NCBI RefSeq assembly: GCF_918797505.1 | Contig: NC_092793.1 | Location: 6,086,366 to 6,150,365 of the forward strand | From: Bemisia tabaci | Lineage: Eukaryota > Arthropoda > Insecta > Hemiptera > Aleyrodidae | DNA: 64,000 nucleotides | Reading direction: 5' to 3' | Part shown: piece after piece, positions 42,096 to 60,791 of the stretch | Layout: every line of letters begins with the position of its first letter | Numbering within the stretch: the first letter of the stretch is position 1 | Position numbers and translations under genes: made by a program | The notes under the pieces: model-generated | Seen by the model: the letters and a program-made list of their open reading frames with translations, nothing else | What the model was told of the DNA's origin: nothing | Database searches by the model: none

Positions 42096-42510
42096 CACTG
42101 AAAAAAAAATCTCGGTGTATTTACCAAGAAAAGGGTAAAATTACCAAGAATTCAGGGTTCTGTTTGATCCCAGTTTTTTCTTGGTAAAATTACCATCTAG
42201 GAAATCGGTAATTTTACCGAGAAATCTCGGTAAAATTATTGAACTGTCTCGGTAATTTTACTGGACCTCGGTAAAAACGCCAATATTTTTTATCGACTGT
42301 GGTAGAATTACCGAAATAAAATGGCAAAGTTACCGGGAATTGATTACCAATCAAAGTGGTATTCTTACCTGAAAAAAACAGTAAAAATACTGGTTATTAG
42401 GTAAGCTTACCAGTCTGTCCTGGTAAAATTACCAATAATTGGTAAAAAAAAGTGAGATGGTAAAAGTACCAACGGACCTTGGTAAAAACGCCGAGAATTT
42501 TTTTTCAGTG
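42096..42510. mobile_element. MITE with CACTGAAAAAAAAATCTCGG ends
   Basis: CACTGAAAAAAAAATCTCGG at 42096 pairs with CCGAGAATTTTTTTTCAGTG ending 42510. The interior is full of GGTAAAATTACC-type short palindromes. 415 bp. A partial copy is at 25745-26060. Confidence 0.9.
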
Positions 42511-43491
42511 AGTTAGCGTTGTATCGATCTGGGTCAAAAATAGCGGCAGAATACGTCTCGGGCATACTAGATTTTCAAAATTTTCTGGGGGCCCTACGAA
42601 CCCTTATCTAGTGGGGGAGTGAGTGCGTGAGTGCCTCCCACACTTCCTATTCACGACGTTCATTACAGGGGGCGCATGACAAAATTTCGCCTTGGGCGCC
42701 GAGTATATTGAGATTGTCCCTTTAGTGTAACACGAAGAAGAGGGGGAATAATGAAAAATTAAATCAAACGCGGAACATTTCGTTCTGTTCTTCGGGCATT
42801 GTCAACCAGAAAAAATAAAAAAAAATGCAAAAAAAAGAAAAAGGAAAAAGAAGAAAAACCTGACTCCTAGGCATGAAAGCGAGATTGCTCGTGTATATAA
42901 TACCAACCGATTAAATATCACAATCTCTCTCGGGCAGCGAAAAGAAATTCGGGTCGACAGTTCACTTCGGAATTCGAATGGACATACGATTGTTGTCTGA
43001 ATCTGGAAGTGGAAAAAAAATGAAGAATTGTTTACGCGTGCATAAAATGAGCACTTGCGTTATTTATACCCAATTATGTAAGTGCAATCATGAATTATTG
43101 AACCCAAGAAGAACTGATAACGGAAAAAATATTGCGGGAGATGCTGTTGATACTAAGTGGGCTCGGGGAAAAACTGAGAGATAAAGATTCCTACAGAATT
43201 GCCAGTCCTCCAACAAGGAAAATATGCCACTTGGAGGCTAAATCTTAAGATTTTCAGCACGAAATATCATTGAATTTGGCTCGAGAGCCACACATTGAAC
43301 GGGATGCATGCTTCTCGTTTTTTTCGCAAAGAGGGAAAAATTTACAATCGTAACACTTCGGGTGAAAACGACGAAAAAAGTTAGTGATTAAAATAACATT
43401 ATTAGAGAAGCGTTTGGTTGTCATATTAAGTAATCATATCCACGAATTATTGCTTTATTGGAGGCTGTTTCATTGTACCTCGGCAATTCGT
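42511..43491. other. Intergenic stretch, no gene recognised
   Basis: Includes an A-rich tract (about 42807-42858) and an open frame of 68 codons at 42978-43184 with Cys-rich but unfamiliar sequence. I do not regard it as a supported gene. Confidence 0.45.
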
Positions 43492-44160
43492 CATTGGACG
43501 CATTTTTGCTGAACGGGACCAGAGACAGGTGGGGAAGAAGGTATGTGCTTGTTAGTCGAGGGCCGTAAGCATGAATGGGAATTAGAAAACGCCAGTGACG
43601 TCAGCAGTGATGAAGCAGATGTAACTCATTACGATGACATACTCATACGACGACCGCGCCGATTTGACCCATGAGCCCTCTCCACAATGCTCTTTTCCCA
43701 TTCCCACGGCTCATGAGTGCTGCATTCTGTTGGCGCTTAGTTCCTCTTGGTAGAATGCAAAATCCCGCTTTTCCTTTTCCCGAAAGGACATCACGCCCAC
43801 TTTTACATTGTTTCTTGTTTAACTTTCTAGCGCACACCCCATCTTTCCCACTTGTCTATACTGCTGTACGTATACGTGCTAAGGAAGAACGCCGTATGAA
43901 CATTCGAGAGTTGCCAAATCCCCATGGATAAAATGTTTATTTTTGAGGAAAATTATGAATATTTTTCCTTGAAATTTTCAGACTCTTTAGACCAAATGAC
44001 AAACAAAATTATCTGAGCGAATTAGCGGGAAAGAATTCAAAAAATTCCCTGAAAATTAGTGATTTGCCAGAGGAAATTAGGCAAAGCTTGAAGGCTCAAA
44101 CGGCGTTTTCCCTTAGCACGGCAGTATAGTTCCGTTTAGCAGAAATACGCCAAACCATTC
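43492..44160. mobile_element. Copy of the TTGGACGTATTTCTACC element, with a nested MITE
   Basis: TTGGACGCATTTTTGCTGAA at 43492 and AGCAGAAATACGCCAAACC near 44139-44157 are the ends. The interior shares GCCAGTGACGTCAGC, CATGAGCCCTCTCCACAA and CACGCCCACTTTTACATTG with 36007-37496. Interrupted at 43856-44129. Confidence 0.78.
43856..44129. mobile_element. MITE, CTATACTGCnGT...GCTAAGG family, nested
   Basis: CTATACTGCTGTACG and TACGTGCTAAGGAAGAACGC at the left; GGCGTTTTCCCTTAGCACGG and CAGTATAG at the right end (44129). GAGAGTTGCCAAATCCCC inside. Same family as 18403-18653 and 40911-41170. Confidence 0.85.
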
Positions 44161-44167
44161 GACAATA

Positions 44168-44590
44168 GGTACTTATTAGAGTACCTATATTAAGAGAGTA
44201 TGGCCACTGGGTTCCATGGAGAGGCTTAGGACCCAAAAATGGCGGTGCTTTGTTTTGGTTTTTGAGGATGGGAGGGGGGTCATTGCCAACTTTTGACGGT
44301 TTTCACCAACCGCACTTGCTGCCAACCTTACTGCATCCAAGATAATTTTTCTCAAAAATTGCACACGATTAGCCTTAAAAATATGTAAAGAAGTCGCAAT
44401 AGTGCATTTGGGTAAATTTCTCGTTACGATAAGCAAAGAAAACTACATTTTGAGCCATTTTGCAATACATTAATTTATGGCGTCCGCCATTATTGGGTCC
44501 TAAGGGCTCCATTCAGCCTAAAATGGCTGAGCCAATCAGAGGTGGTAACTCCAGTGGCCATACTCTCTCAATATAGGTACTCTAGGTACT
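44168..44590. mobile_element. MITE with AGAGTACCTATATTnAGAGA ends
   Basis: AGAGTACCTATATTAAGAGA (44178) pairs with TCTCTCAATATAGGTACTCT (44564), continuing GTATGGCCACTGG / CCAGTGGCCATAC. The interior carries AATGGCGG / CCGCCATT. About 420 bp. Confidence 0.88.
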
Positions 44591-45039
44591 TATCAACCGG
44601 TTGAAGCACGTGGCTCGGGAGACTGCTAACTTGGCAGCCTGGTCCCTGGATTAAAAATACTGAAACTGACCATGTGTGAGCTGAGAGGATCTTATCGCGG
44701 CTCGGCGACTCGCAGTAATCCGTTGCGCGGAGCTGTAAACTCAAGTCACGTCGCGTCGCCCTTCTGTCACGATCTCATCCAAAAGGGCTCGCTCGATTTG
44801 ACCGGAGTTTATTATTATTATTTTTTTTTATTTACATATTTCAATTTTAAGTTCCGGGTATATTTCGTGTTCCTCTTTCATTTTTTGTTGTTCGGTGCTG
44901 GCGTCACTTACATGAACAGCGAGCTTCCGGAGAGAGTGTGTTTCTTGGAGTTCCATGGGAAGTAAAAACTCCGACCTTGTCGCCAAGTGAGTACTTACTT
45001 CAATCATCGCTCTCAGAGTAAGCACGGCTAACGGCATAT
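44591..45039. other. Intergenic stretch, no gene recognised
   Basis: No family recognised. It contains an open frame (44672-44965) of 97 codons with a Phe-rich low-complexity centre, which I do not support as a gene. Confidence 0.4.
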
Positions 45040-45292
45040 CGACGGTGAAACTACCAAACCACGTATCTCGTTTGCGGTGTTTAAAAATCTACGCTCACAT
45101 TTTATTTTTTTGAAGTAGACCAAATCAATATCACTCCTTGAAATTTTCACGGAATTTTCTCCGCACAAAGAGGAAAAATCACAGAAATTTTCTAGACTGG
45201 ACGTTGAGTACTTTTTCATTTAAAAAATAAAGTATGACAGGAAGTTTGCGACGTCGCAAACCGAGATACGTGGTTTGGTAGTTTCACCATCG
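45040..45292. mobile_element. GGTGAAACTACCAAACCACG-end MITE, complete copy
   Basis: CGACGGTGAAACTACCAAAC at 45040 pairs with GTTTGGTAGTTTCACCATCG ending 45292; ACGTATCTCG / CGAGATACGT extends it. 253 bp. Other copies or pieces: 41815-42095, 51219-51495, 54720-54915, 58735-58875 and 63962-64000. Confidence 0.9.
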
Positions 45293-45332
45293 ATATATTA
45301 CGGACCACTGCGTGATTCTTGGCCGCGATGAA

Positions 45333-45662
45333 CCCAAGTAGCACGGATTGCAATAAGTAGCAATATTACATTGTAAAAATATTACAATTCCACTGAGTGT
45401 TGTGTACGTTGCCTAGCTCCTATTTGAAGGGGTCTCATTTATTGAAACTTATTGCAATCAAATTGAAATAAGTTGATATTTTTCATTGCATTGCATATTG
45501 CCTATCTTTCTGACACATGGAACTCATTTTATTGATTGTTTAAAATCGACTAAATGATGTAAAAATATTGCAAATTGATGGTAAAAAAATCGCAATTTTA
45601 TTGACTTCAAATTTCAATTTACTTTCATTATTTTCGTTGCACTATAAGCTATGCTACTTGGG
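45333..45662. mobile_element. CCCAAGTAGCA-end MITE, 330 bp
   Basis: CCCAAGTAGCACGGATTGCA at 45333 pairs with ATGCTACTTGGG ending 45662. AA flanks both sides. The interior is rich in TTGCAAT/ATTGCAA words. Same ends as 25196-26284 with a different interior. Confidence 0.88.
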
Positions 45663-45679
45663 AAACACCCACCTGCGGC

Positions 45680-45902
45680 GGGCTGATTATTGAAATTGAT
45701 AGACCAAGCTATAGACAAAGATGACTAAGTAATGAACTGACTATAACGGCAACCCACCCACGAGGCGAGGGACCCTATAGTTAGTCCATCATTTCCCCCT
45801 TAGTCTTTGACTATCACCCGTTTCAACCAATAGGATCGAACCATATTCATCCCTATGTCATCTTTTTCTATCTCTTTGTCTATCAATTTCATTGATCAGC
45901 CC
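45680..45902. mobile_element. MITE with GGGCTGATnAnTGAAATTGA ends
   Basis: GGGCTGATTATTGAAATTGA at 45680 pairs with TCAATTTCATTGATCAGCCC ending 45902, then TAGACAAAGATGAC / CTTTTTCTATCTCTTTGTCTA. 223 bp. Confidence 0.85.
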
Positions 45903-46092
45903 TCTGAGTGGCGCGGTGCGGCGCTCCGAGACTATAAGAGCGCATCAGACCTATTGTAGTTGCGTGGCAGTGGATACAAAAAATGGTGGGTTGGCTTACT
46001 CGTTTTTGACCGACAGATATCAGAAAAAAATGGGCTGACATCAGTAAAGTATTCTACTGATATCATTGTAGAAATTAAGAATTCTGCTTATT

Positions 46093-46273
46093 TCCAAGTA
46101 GCACAGTGCGATGAAAATATTGAAATAACTTTGCAATTTTATCATATAAAATTGCAATTCCTTTTTTTTACCATTACATGCATTATACTTACATCATTTG
46201 GTAAAGAAGTGCCGATTTTCAACGAGCAATGAAATGGATTTAATGTGGAAAAAAGGTAGCGGCAATTCATAAT

Positions 46274-46320
<47 letters not shown>

Positions 46321-46447
46321 ACTTATTTCATTATTAATGCAGTAAATGTCAATGAGAGGAGCCCCTTCAATCAGAGAACAGGCAACATACACAACACTCC
46401 GATAGAATTGCAAGAAGTTATCTTGTTATTGCAACGTACCACTCGGG
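46093..46447. mobile_element. CCCAAGTAGCA-end MITE with an internal A42 tract
   Basis: The left end TCCAAGTAGCACAGTGC (46093) and right end GTACCACTCGGG (46447) are mutated forms of the family ends. TT flanks both sides (46091-46092, 46448-46449). The interior has TTGCAATTTTATC words and a pure A-run of 42 at 46276-46317. Confidence 0.72.
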
Positions 46448-46796
46448 TTTCAGTTCACTTCCTTCCTCCATTCCCATGTAAACACACAGAGGTGTAAATG
46501 GCATTAGATGCTAAAGCACCGCTTTAAAATAAAATTATCTTACTACTACTACTACTACCTTCTGTCTTTCCTTCTTTTTATCTTTCTCTTTCTTTTGTAA
46601 AGAGGTGTTTCTGATCAGGGTGCCTCCTTATACATAATGTGTAGGTAATTGAAAAATATTCACATTCTGTAAGTACCTTTGTCTGGTGTGGCGATGAAAT
46701 TTTGAGATATCGGAATCGGATATCGCAGATTGTGCAACCACTATCAGCCTATATCAGATGAATATCTTTACATTATTATTTCCTCATTAAGTTGCT
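46448..46796. other. Intergenic stretch
   Basis: Contains a short (TAC)n microsatellite near 46539-46557 and pyrimidine-rich sequence. No gene seen. Confidence 0.5.
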
Positions 46797-46962
46797 CAGT
46801 GGCGTGGCGTGCTTTGCGATAAATCGATTGCTCTGCCATTTAAACAAAAGAAAAATGATCGATAAACAGGTTGTTCGCAGTGAACACCGCTCAATAATCG
46901 ATTATTTACCACAGCTTCAAATGGGGAACAATCGATAGAGCGCAAATCACGCCACGCCACTG
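46797..46962. mobile_element. CAGTGGCGTGGCGTG MITE, 166 bp
   Basis: CAGTGGCGTGGCGTGCTTTG (46797) pairs with CAAATCACGCCACGCCACTG (ending 46962). The interior has several ATCGAT words (AATCGATTGCTCTGCC, GGAACAATCGATAGAGC). No clear target duplication. Confidence 0.9.
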
Positions 46963-47639
46963 TCAAAAACGAGTACGTATAGAGAGTCTACTGGTATTAC
47001 AGAGCTTTAACGTGCATCAGTGGAGTTTCTACTGATGTAAGTAAAGATGCAACTAATATCAGAAGAGACCCAAGCGGAACCTGACGACAGCGGAATTCTT
47101 TACCTACCATCTACTCACTTACTAAATGTGTACGAATTGAATGCGTTCATTCCCAGAATAACAGCTCGCTATCTAAAGGTTAATAATAATATTAAGGTCA
47201 ATATTAAGGTGTTTTTATAATATTAAGGTCAAGCTCTTGCTTGCACTTATTTGAGGAGTTTTCGCGCCTATCTTTGAATGCTTCAATAGGAATTAAACTC
47301 TATTTTTGAGCTCTCATGAAACTGCCAAAAATAACATTTTGACTATCAGATCCGCACTTTGAATGATTGTCGGGAGAGTGCTAATAATGGACAGCGGAAT
47401 GAATCATGCCTAAAGCAAGAAGATAAATAAACTAGTTACAAAGGAAGGGGAGAGATCACATTTTCCTTATGCAGCTAACTAGCACTTACATTTACAGTGT
47501 TTTTAAAAAAAAGAAACTTTATCTAGGTAGGTAATGAAAAAATTGTCCGAAAATCACAATGATTCTCTGCCTGAAAATGCAAATTCGGGCTTGCTTCTGG
47601 CTGTTAATAATAAACAGAAAGAAATAACCGCACATTTAA
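46963..47639. other. Intergenic stretch, no gene seen
   Basis: Only a small local duplication (ATATTAAGGTCAA twice, 47190-47230) was noticed. Confidence 0.45.
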
Positions 47640-48135
47640 GCGGGAAAACCGCGCCAACCGCATTGTATTTGGCGCAATGCGTGAAGTATCCCTTCAGTCT
47701 TGTGGGCACTATGCGATTCATGCCGACCGCACTGTTTTTGACGCAATGCGTGAAGTATTCATGCAGTCTTGTAGGCGCTATGAGTTTTACGCCAACCGCT
47801 GCGCTGCTGACCGCACTACGTTTGACGCAATGCGTGAAGTATTCGTGGAGTCTTGTAGGCGCTAATGTGTGTTTCATGCTGACCGGCGCGACGAGGGCTT
47901 CTCCTTTTCATCACAAGTCTTCGTCATTATTGCTCTCTGCGCCGCGCCGCTCCAGGCCAGATTGCGTGTTTGGTTTCTCTCTCAACTAGACCAATAGAAG
48001 GCTCTGTCTCTTGTATCACCGAAAGACGAACAAATTAGAAATTACCATACTTTAACTCTCATGAGATGAGAGATTTCGTCCCCTTTCTCGTTTGTAATTT
48101 TTTTTCTAAATCCGATTTTTTTTACCTGTATTTGA
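47640..48135. mobile_element. Reverse-oriented, truncated copy of the 827-bp hAT-like family
   Basis: Relative to 39813-40639 it runs backwards: three tandem units of about 70-85 bp (GACGCAATGCGTGAAGTATT, CATGCAGTCTTGTAGGCGCT), then GAGGGCTTCTCCTTTTCATC, GCGCCGCGCCGCTCCAGGCC and TTGTATCACCGAAAGACG, ending in TTTTTTTACCTGTATTTGAAA. The CCGGAT ends are missing. A 151-codon open frame over the units is a by-product of the repeat. Confidence 0.78.
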
Positions 48136-48753
48136 AAAAATTGCAACATTTGTTGTAAAAAAATTTGCAGCAAATGCTGCAAAAATTTTCTTCTTGTTCC
48201 ATTTGGAAATCCGCGGACCCCAGAGGATTCCATTTCACACCGGTGTAGCCTTCCTTGCTAAGGTGCATGTTTCTTTCCTTGGTAGCTTGATCCGTTCTTC
48301 CACCCTGAGTCAACCGCACTCCCAAGATACTTTCTTCTAACCCCCCCCCCCCCCCCCCACGGTATTTCGATTTCAATATTTAATGGAAGGTAGGTACATA
48401 TTCTTGAGACGATCTTTCATATTGGAAAACACAAAGAACAGAAAAATTATTTTAAAAAAATCAAAAAGAGGGACATTGGTTATAAAAGACCCAAAGTTTG
48501 GGGCAAAAACCCGAAATCAAATTTCAAAAAGATGTTGGCTGCATCTCCACCCTAGTAGCAGTGGCTGTTGAGAAAAGTTATAAGACACCCGTAAATTTTA
48601 AGCGAACTTAAAATTTATTTCAAAACTACTTGAAAATAACGAGAAAAAAAATATATTGAAATATTCGTATCAGGAAGCCTTTTTTGAGGCATTTTCCCAT
48701 AAAATTGAAGAAAGATTTCAAGTAATTTTTTCACGTAAATTTTAAGTAAAAAC

Positions 48754-48788
<35 letters not shown>

Positions 48789-50175
48789 ACTTCCTGCGGG
48801 CAAAAACCATAGGCAAAAACGAGGGAAAAAAGTGGTGAACAGAAAAGTATAAAAGGAAAAGTTGCAGTCCATAAAAAATGAGGATATTATTGATTTTTAC
48901 CTACGTAAATTTTACGTTTTCTTTTAATTAAAATAGGTAATACTATTTTTTTATTTGAAAGAATTCCCCAAAAAGGTTTCCTAAAACGAGTATTTTTACT
49001 TAAAATTTACTAGTTATTTACATTTTTTTAAAACTTTTTATAGAATTTTTTTTAAGAGCCATTCCTAGGCGATTTTGGACGTGTTGCCATCATGCGCCTC
49101 TATGCCTCCAAAAAAGTCAGTGGGTATGGGTGAAGTATTTCATCGATATATCTGGGACAAATTTTTCAAGTTACTTAATTTGATGGCACGAGAACTCATG
49201 CAGTTCCTAGTAATCGACCCAGAAATTCCAAGACAGCAAAATAATGTGGTGAACGGGGCACAGAGGTGAATAAATATAATGCTGAATCGCAAAAACGCAC
49301 GGACTTAACATGCGACAGAATGACACCAATTGCTAAAAGTAGATAATTTTCTGCTGTCAATCAGCAAAAAGTAATCTCTCGACTTACAGACCACGTCCAA
49401 CTGCATTTATCTAACGCACCCATGCGCATTCACCTACCGATTTCATTCCGATTTCCTCGAGTGCCGATTGAACCGAGTTTTGGGACAGTGCGCCTTGATT
49501 GTCGGGCCACCGAAACACGTTGTAGTACCTAAGAAGGAGAGGTACTCAAAGGGATTTGATCATCCTCTCTCGACTCTGAGTGTCTTAGTTTCTCTGTGCA
49601 TCTTCCTTTGTTTATTACCCTATTATCATTTTATCTGTTGTGAGCAGTTGTAAGTTAAATTATTATCTCTTTTTCTCTCAAATTACCACCTTATCGTCTT
49701 GTATTTTATTTTAAAGTGTTCGATTTCTAGAAGAGATTGTTGCTTCGTTACTGAACACGTACATATCAAGTAAATCTTGTTTATTCCGAGCACGCCGGCC
49801 TATTACATAATTTTCAATCAGCATGGTGCATGTGTTTTTACTTATTCTGGATATAGATGTGGTGGAGTGAGGAGTGTTATTGAGGTTTCACTTTCAATGG
49901 TATTAAATTTTTCGTATTCCACACGGTCTATTTCGCCGGAAACCTTTAGGTTCTAAATCTTAATGTTTGCCTTTATCATGACCAAAAGATAAACGATTCA
50001 AGTATGAACCTATCATCTTGATCAAATCTTGTTATTTCGTAGAACTCATCTAAGTACTTGAAGAGCTTTGTGACTCTTTAAGTTATGTTACATAACTAGC
50101 TATCTTGTTGACCTCTCTGTAAGCTTTATTTTGTGGTCTGTCAGTCTCTCAGGGGATGCTTTTTCTGATTTTAGA
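48136..50175. other. Intergenic / IMPDH upstream region
   Basis: No coding block recognised. It contains a C18 run (48341-48358), a T29 run (48756-48784) and TTTACGTAAATTTTAAG-like words. The segment nearest IMPDH (about 49440-50174) should hold the promoter and any 5' UTR exon; the coding exon starts just after a TTCTGATTTTAG acceptor-like sequence, which suggests an upstream noncoding exon that I cannot place. Confidence 0.5.
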
Positions 50176-57248
<7,073 letters not shown>

Positions 57249-58172
57249 GACTCGGCAAGCACTTCTTCCCTCAGGAAGAAGTGAACTGCTAACGAAGGGA
57301 GGATCAAGATCTCTACCCTGAAGGATTGAAAAACTAACAACCAACTCTCACTTTAGTCCAAAGATAACTCTTTTACGTAAGAAAACTTTAGAGAACTCCA
57401 CATTTTTTTATATTTAATTGCATAATTATGTCATAATTAAGAATCAGTTTGTCTCGGTGTGTCTACGATGTGAGCAGCAACGTTCTCCCCCTCATGAAAA
57501 AAACTGTGTTATGCAGTGCTCCTGATTTTTAGTTAGTGAGAGTTTAACAATTTTCCCATTGACAAGTTAAGTTCTGTAGCTCCAAGCATAATGAAATTGA
57601 AATTCTCATTGCATTTTTGGGTTGACTTTTTCTTCTTTTTACAGTAGAAATTGGTGCATCTTCATCCTTACTCTGAAAGTCAACCAAAAAAATTTAGCGA
57701 GAACTTGAATAACATTTTTATAAAATCCTTCTGTCTTGTAAAGTCACCAAACGTTTTTTACAAAGATAGAACGTCACGGAGAGGGAAGTCTCATTAAACT
57801 GATCGCATGATAGTTTTCTCAGTATCATTGACTATAAGTGAGGGTTAAGTTCCTAGTTTCACCAACCCTAGCAGTAAAATTAAATCACTGTACAATTCAG
57901 CTGGACATCCTCAACTTTCATTCAGCTGACATATTCAGCATTCATTTTTTGCATCTTTTTTTATTCAGCAAGTTGAAAACAAACGAAAAAAGAAATTTTG
58001 TTGATAAACGAAAGTTGATAGTCTCGGAAATTGCTGAATATAGCATAGTCGTCCCATCACAACAGGCTTTGAACATTCAGAATCCGTGTACCACTCCCAC
58101 TGCTGGTACCAGGATCGTTTTTCCTTGGTTTTTCCAGGCTTAAGACCTCAGAAAAGTGCTGTGCATAATAAA
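57249..58172 (+). other. IMPDH 3' UTR (probable)
   Basis: AT-rich sequence after the stop with no repeat recognised. AATAAA at 58167-58172 (in GCATAATAAAGC) is a good poly(A) signal; earlier weaker variants may also be used. Confidence 0.5.
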
Positions 58173-59938
58173 GCTTTTGCATATTACTGTTTCAAGCTTA
58201 AAAACAATTTTCTGCTTTCATAGCATATTTTCAGGCTGTTCTTTCAGTTATCCATCCGTACTTTAGGTTGCTTTTTAAGTTTTTAAGAAGCTTTTACATC
58301 ATCAACAAGACATCCTCTTGCCCTAAAAAGTTTAAACGGCTAAGTTGCTATAAAGATTGAAGTAACCAGGAACAAATTTTACTAGTTCACAGAAATGTGT
58401 ACTTATCTTTTGGCCACATTTCTTGCTGCAAACTAAGGTTTGATACAAATAGCCTCAGTGAGGAGGTGTCTTGAATTCGATGTCACTTACTTGTAGTACT
58501 TACTTTATTCTAATTTTTATTTTTAAATGCCAGCTCCACATCCTAGTTCAATGGAAATAATAAGCAAATACATAATGATGACCAAAGTGCAAAACTACGT
58601 ATCTTTATTGCTATTTTTCATCATTTCCGCTCCCTTTTTTTCCCTTTTCTTTTCTTTTTTTACTTAAAACAACCCAACTTGTGGATTGAAACTTTTATTA
58701 TTATTTGATTATTATTATTATTATTATTATCGAATATTCTGCCAACAGAAGAGGAAAACTACAGAAGTTTTCAAGAAAGTACGGTGACTGGTTTTACAAA
58801 GTAATGTTAAATTGAGAGGAAATCTCCAACTGTTGCAAACAGAGATACATGATTTAGTACTTTGGCCATCGATATTATGCATTTCTTTTTTGAAGTTTTC
58901 ACTGAACACAAGGTTTAATTTCTCGAAATTTATTTCATGAAGATGTATATATGTGGCTCTTTCTCTCTATTATCTGTTCGGTTTACTGCCAAGTAATGAT
59001 TTTCTTCAGTAAAACGAGCTGGAGCTGCCTGTGTAAACTTTTTATATGAATGTTTTTTGTCATTAAATTTAATCATCGACCTTAGCCCTAGTCAAAGGTC
59101 AGCGTACCTTTCCTATGAAGGGAGAAAATCAAACAACTTCTCTTATTAATGTCAGCGGTATCTCCACCAAAGAGTTGTACTTCTATTTCTGGTGCCTATG
59201 GATATTTGTACAGCTAAAGTTTAATTTTCAATTCAGTGTTTTTTCTTTTTTTTTGTTCATTTTTTTTTACATAAAAACTCTTTTAATGAGGAAAAATAAT
59301 ATTAAATTTTTCCACCATTCCGGTAAATGTACATTATGTTACACCCTTCTTAACTTCTTTTATTTAGCATGAATGTTGTTGTGCTAAAATATCTGAAAGT
59401 CAAACTTTCGATAATTTTGTTTAATCATGGAAAAAAAATTGAAACTCAATCCGGTTTGTCTCTTCAATGAAGCAAGTTTATCCCTCTTTGATGTGAAAAA
59501 ATAATTAATGATCCCTGTGTGTACACGTTCTATTGATCTAATCGTTTTTCTTTCAATGATAATATTTAGTGCTTGGAGGTCTTTCTGAAAAGCATTTCAC
59601 CAACAATCGATTTTCTCTCGCTCTCTGCTCCAACAAAAGGAACTAAAATTTGTCTTCCACTTTTGTCTGTAAAAAAAAAGTTGAATAAAAGTCTTTGAAA
59701 ATCAGTCAAGGTTAATTTTCTCCTTTCCTCTTTCAGTGAACTGAGATGACAAGAAATTTTAGAAATCATTTTTGCGAAAATTCTTACATAAACTTTATTG
59801 AATCTTTTGGGATCCATCTTAGGGTCAAAATTCTTCTAAAAACATGTATACCTAACTAAAATTTGAAATGTTTAGCCTTCTACCTAACCCAACCCAAAGT
59901 TGATGTCAAAGTAATCAGCAGTTCCTTTATCAACCGCA
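58173..59938. other. Convergent intergenic region
   Basis: Between the 3' ends of IMPDH (+) and the ARH3 gene (-). It holds a fragment of the GGTGAAACTACC MITE family at 58735-58875 (TTTTCAAGAAAGTACGGTGA, GTTGCAAACAGAGATACATG, GTACTTTGGCCATCG), an (ATT)n run just before it, and otherwise unremarkable AT-rich DNA. Confidence 0.6.
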
Positions 59939-60207
59939 TTCAGAATTCGTCTCCTTCCGGTCAAAGTATCACAAGCACCATGCAATGTTTAAAAAATTGC
60001 GCTGCCATTTCATTTTTATACAAAGAATTTGTTGGTTGAATCTGTTTGAAAATTTCACTGTATTTTCTTTGTGCTGCGGATAAAATACAGTGACATTTTT
60101 GGACAGCTTCGTTGAACAATTTCTCTGTAAAAAAATAAAATGGCAGCAGACATTTTTAAACGTTGCATGGCGCTTGTGATACTTGGGCCGGAAGGTGACG
60201 AATTGAT
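59939..60207. mobile_element. Foldback MITE between IMPDH and ARH3
   Basis: GAATTCGTCTCCTTCCGGTC (59943) pairs with GGCCGGAAGGTGACGAATTG (60186-60205), then AAGTATCACAAGCACCATGC / GCATGGCGCTTGTGATACTT, GTTTAAAAA and CTGCCATTT. About 265 bp. Confidence 0.88.
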
Positions 60208-60754
60208 GTAAGTCAAGGACCCTGCATGGAAAACCAAAGGATTTGGCTTCCGCTAAATTTTGTCAGTACTTGATATTATGTTTTTGGCAACCTCCTGAGC
60301 AAGAAAAGTTTTTAGAATGGAAAATTCTACTTAAAAATGTCATGAAAAGCAGGGTGAAAAAGTCAATTCCTCATCATTCTTACTTTCCATGGCATGTACT
60401 TTCGTATGGCAAGACCTCTTGTTCCCCCAAAAAATGGTTCTCTTTGTCTACATGTAACGTTACTGTTGCCAAAACTGAGAAAGAAAAATAAAAAAAAGAG
60501 AGTAATTTCTTAGGTTGAAGCACCAAGAAGGATACCTACCATGTCCCATGTAGAAAAATGTGCCAGATGAAAAAAAGCCTCATTTTGACGTGAGGTATAC
60601 TTGAGCTCTTAGGGTTAGGTAGTTTGTCCCTGAGACACCCTCTTAAGGATACAGAAGTTTGAGACGAATATGATGTAAAAAAATTTTATTTAAAAAGCAA
60701 GGATTTTTTTAAAAACGGTTTCAATTGTGAATGAATAAACTTACATAATAATTT

Positions 60755-60760
60755 TTTATT
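60755..60760 (-). terminator. Poly(A) signal of the ARH3 gene
   Basis: TTTATT on the + strand, AATAAA on the minus strand, about 32 nt beyond the stop codon at 60792. A very short 3' UTR would result. Confidence 0.6.
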
Positions 60761-60791
60761 TTACACAAGGTGGGTAAGTATCTTCCTAATT

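Noticed and set aside
42978..43184. 68-codon open frame as a small gene
   Set aside because: No recognisable motif, no splice or promoter support, surrounded by repeats.
47534..47989. 151-codon open frame with repeated QCVKYSxSLVG
   Set aside because: The repeated peptide is the translation of the tandem 70-85-bp unit inside a hAT-like element copy; the other strand gives an equally long frame.
23861..49000. Endogenous viral sequence or LTR retrotransposon
   Set aside because: I looked for gag/pol-like motifs, long terminal repeats and long open frames in the gene-free 26 kb and found none; the paired 300-bp direct repeats around the satellite have inverted ends and no primer-binding site or polypurine tract.
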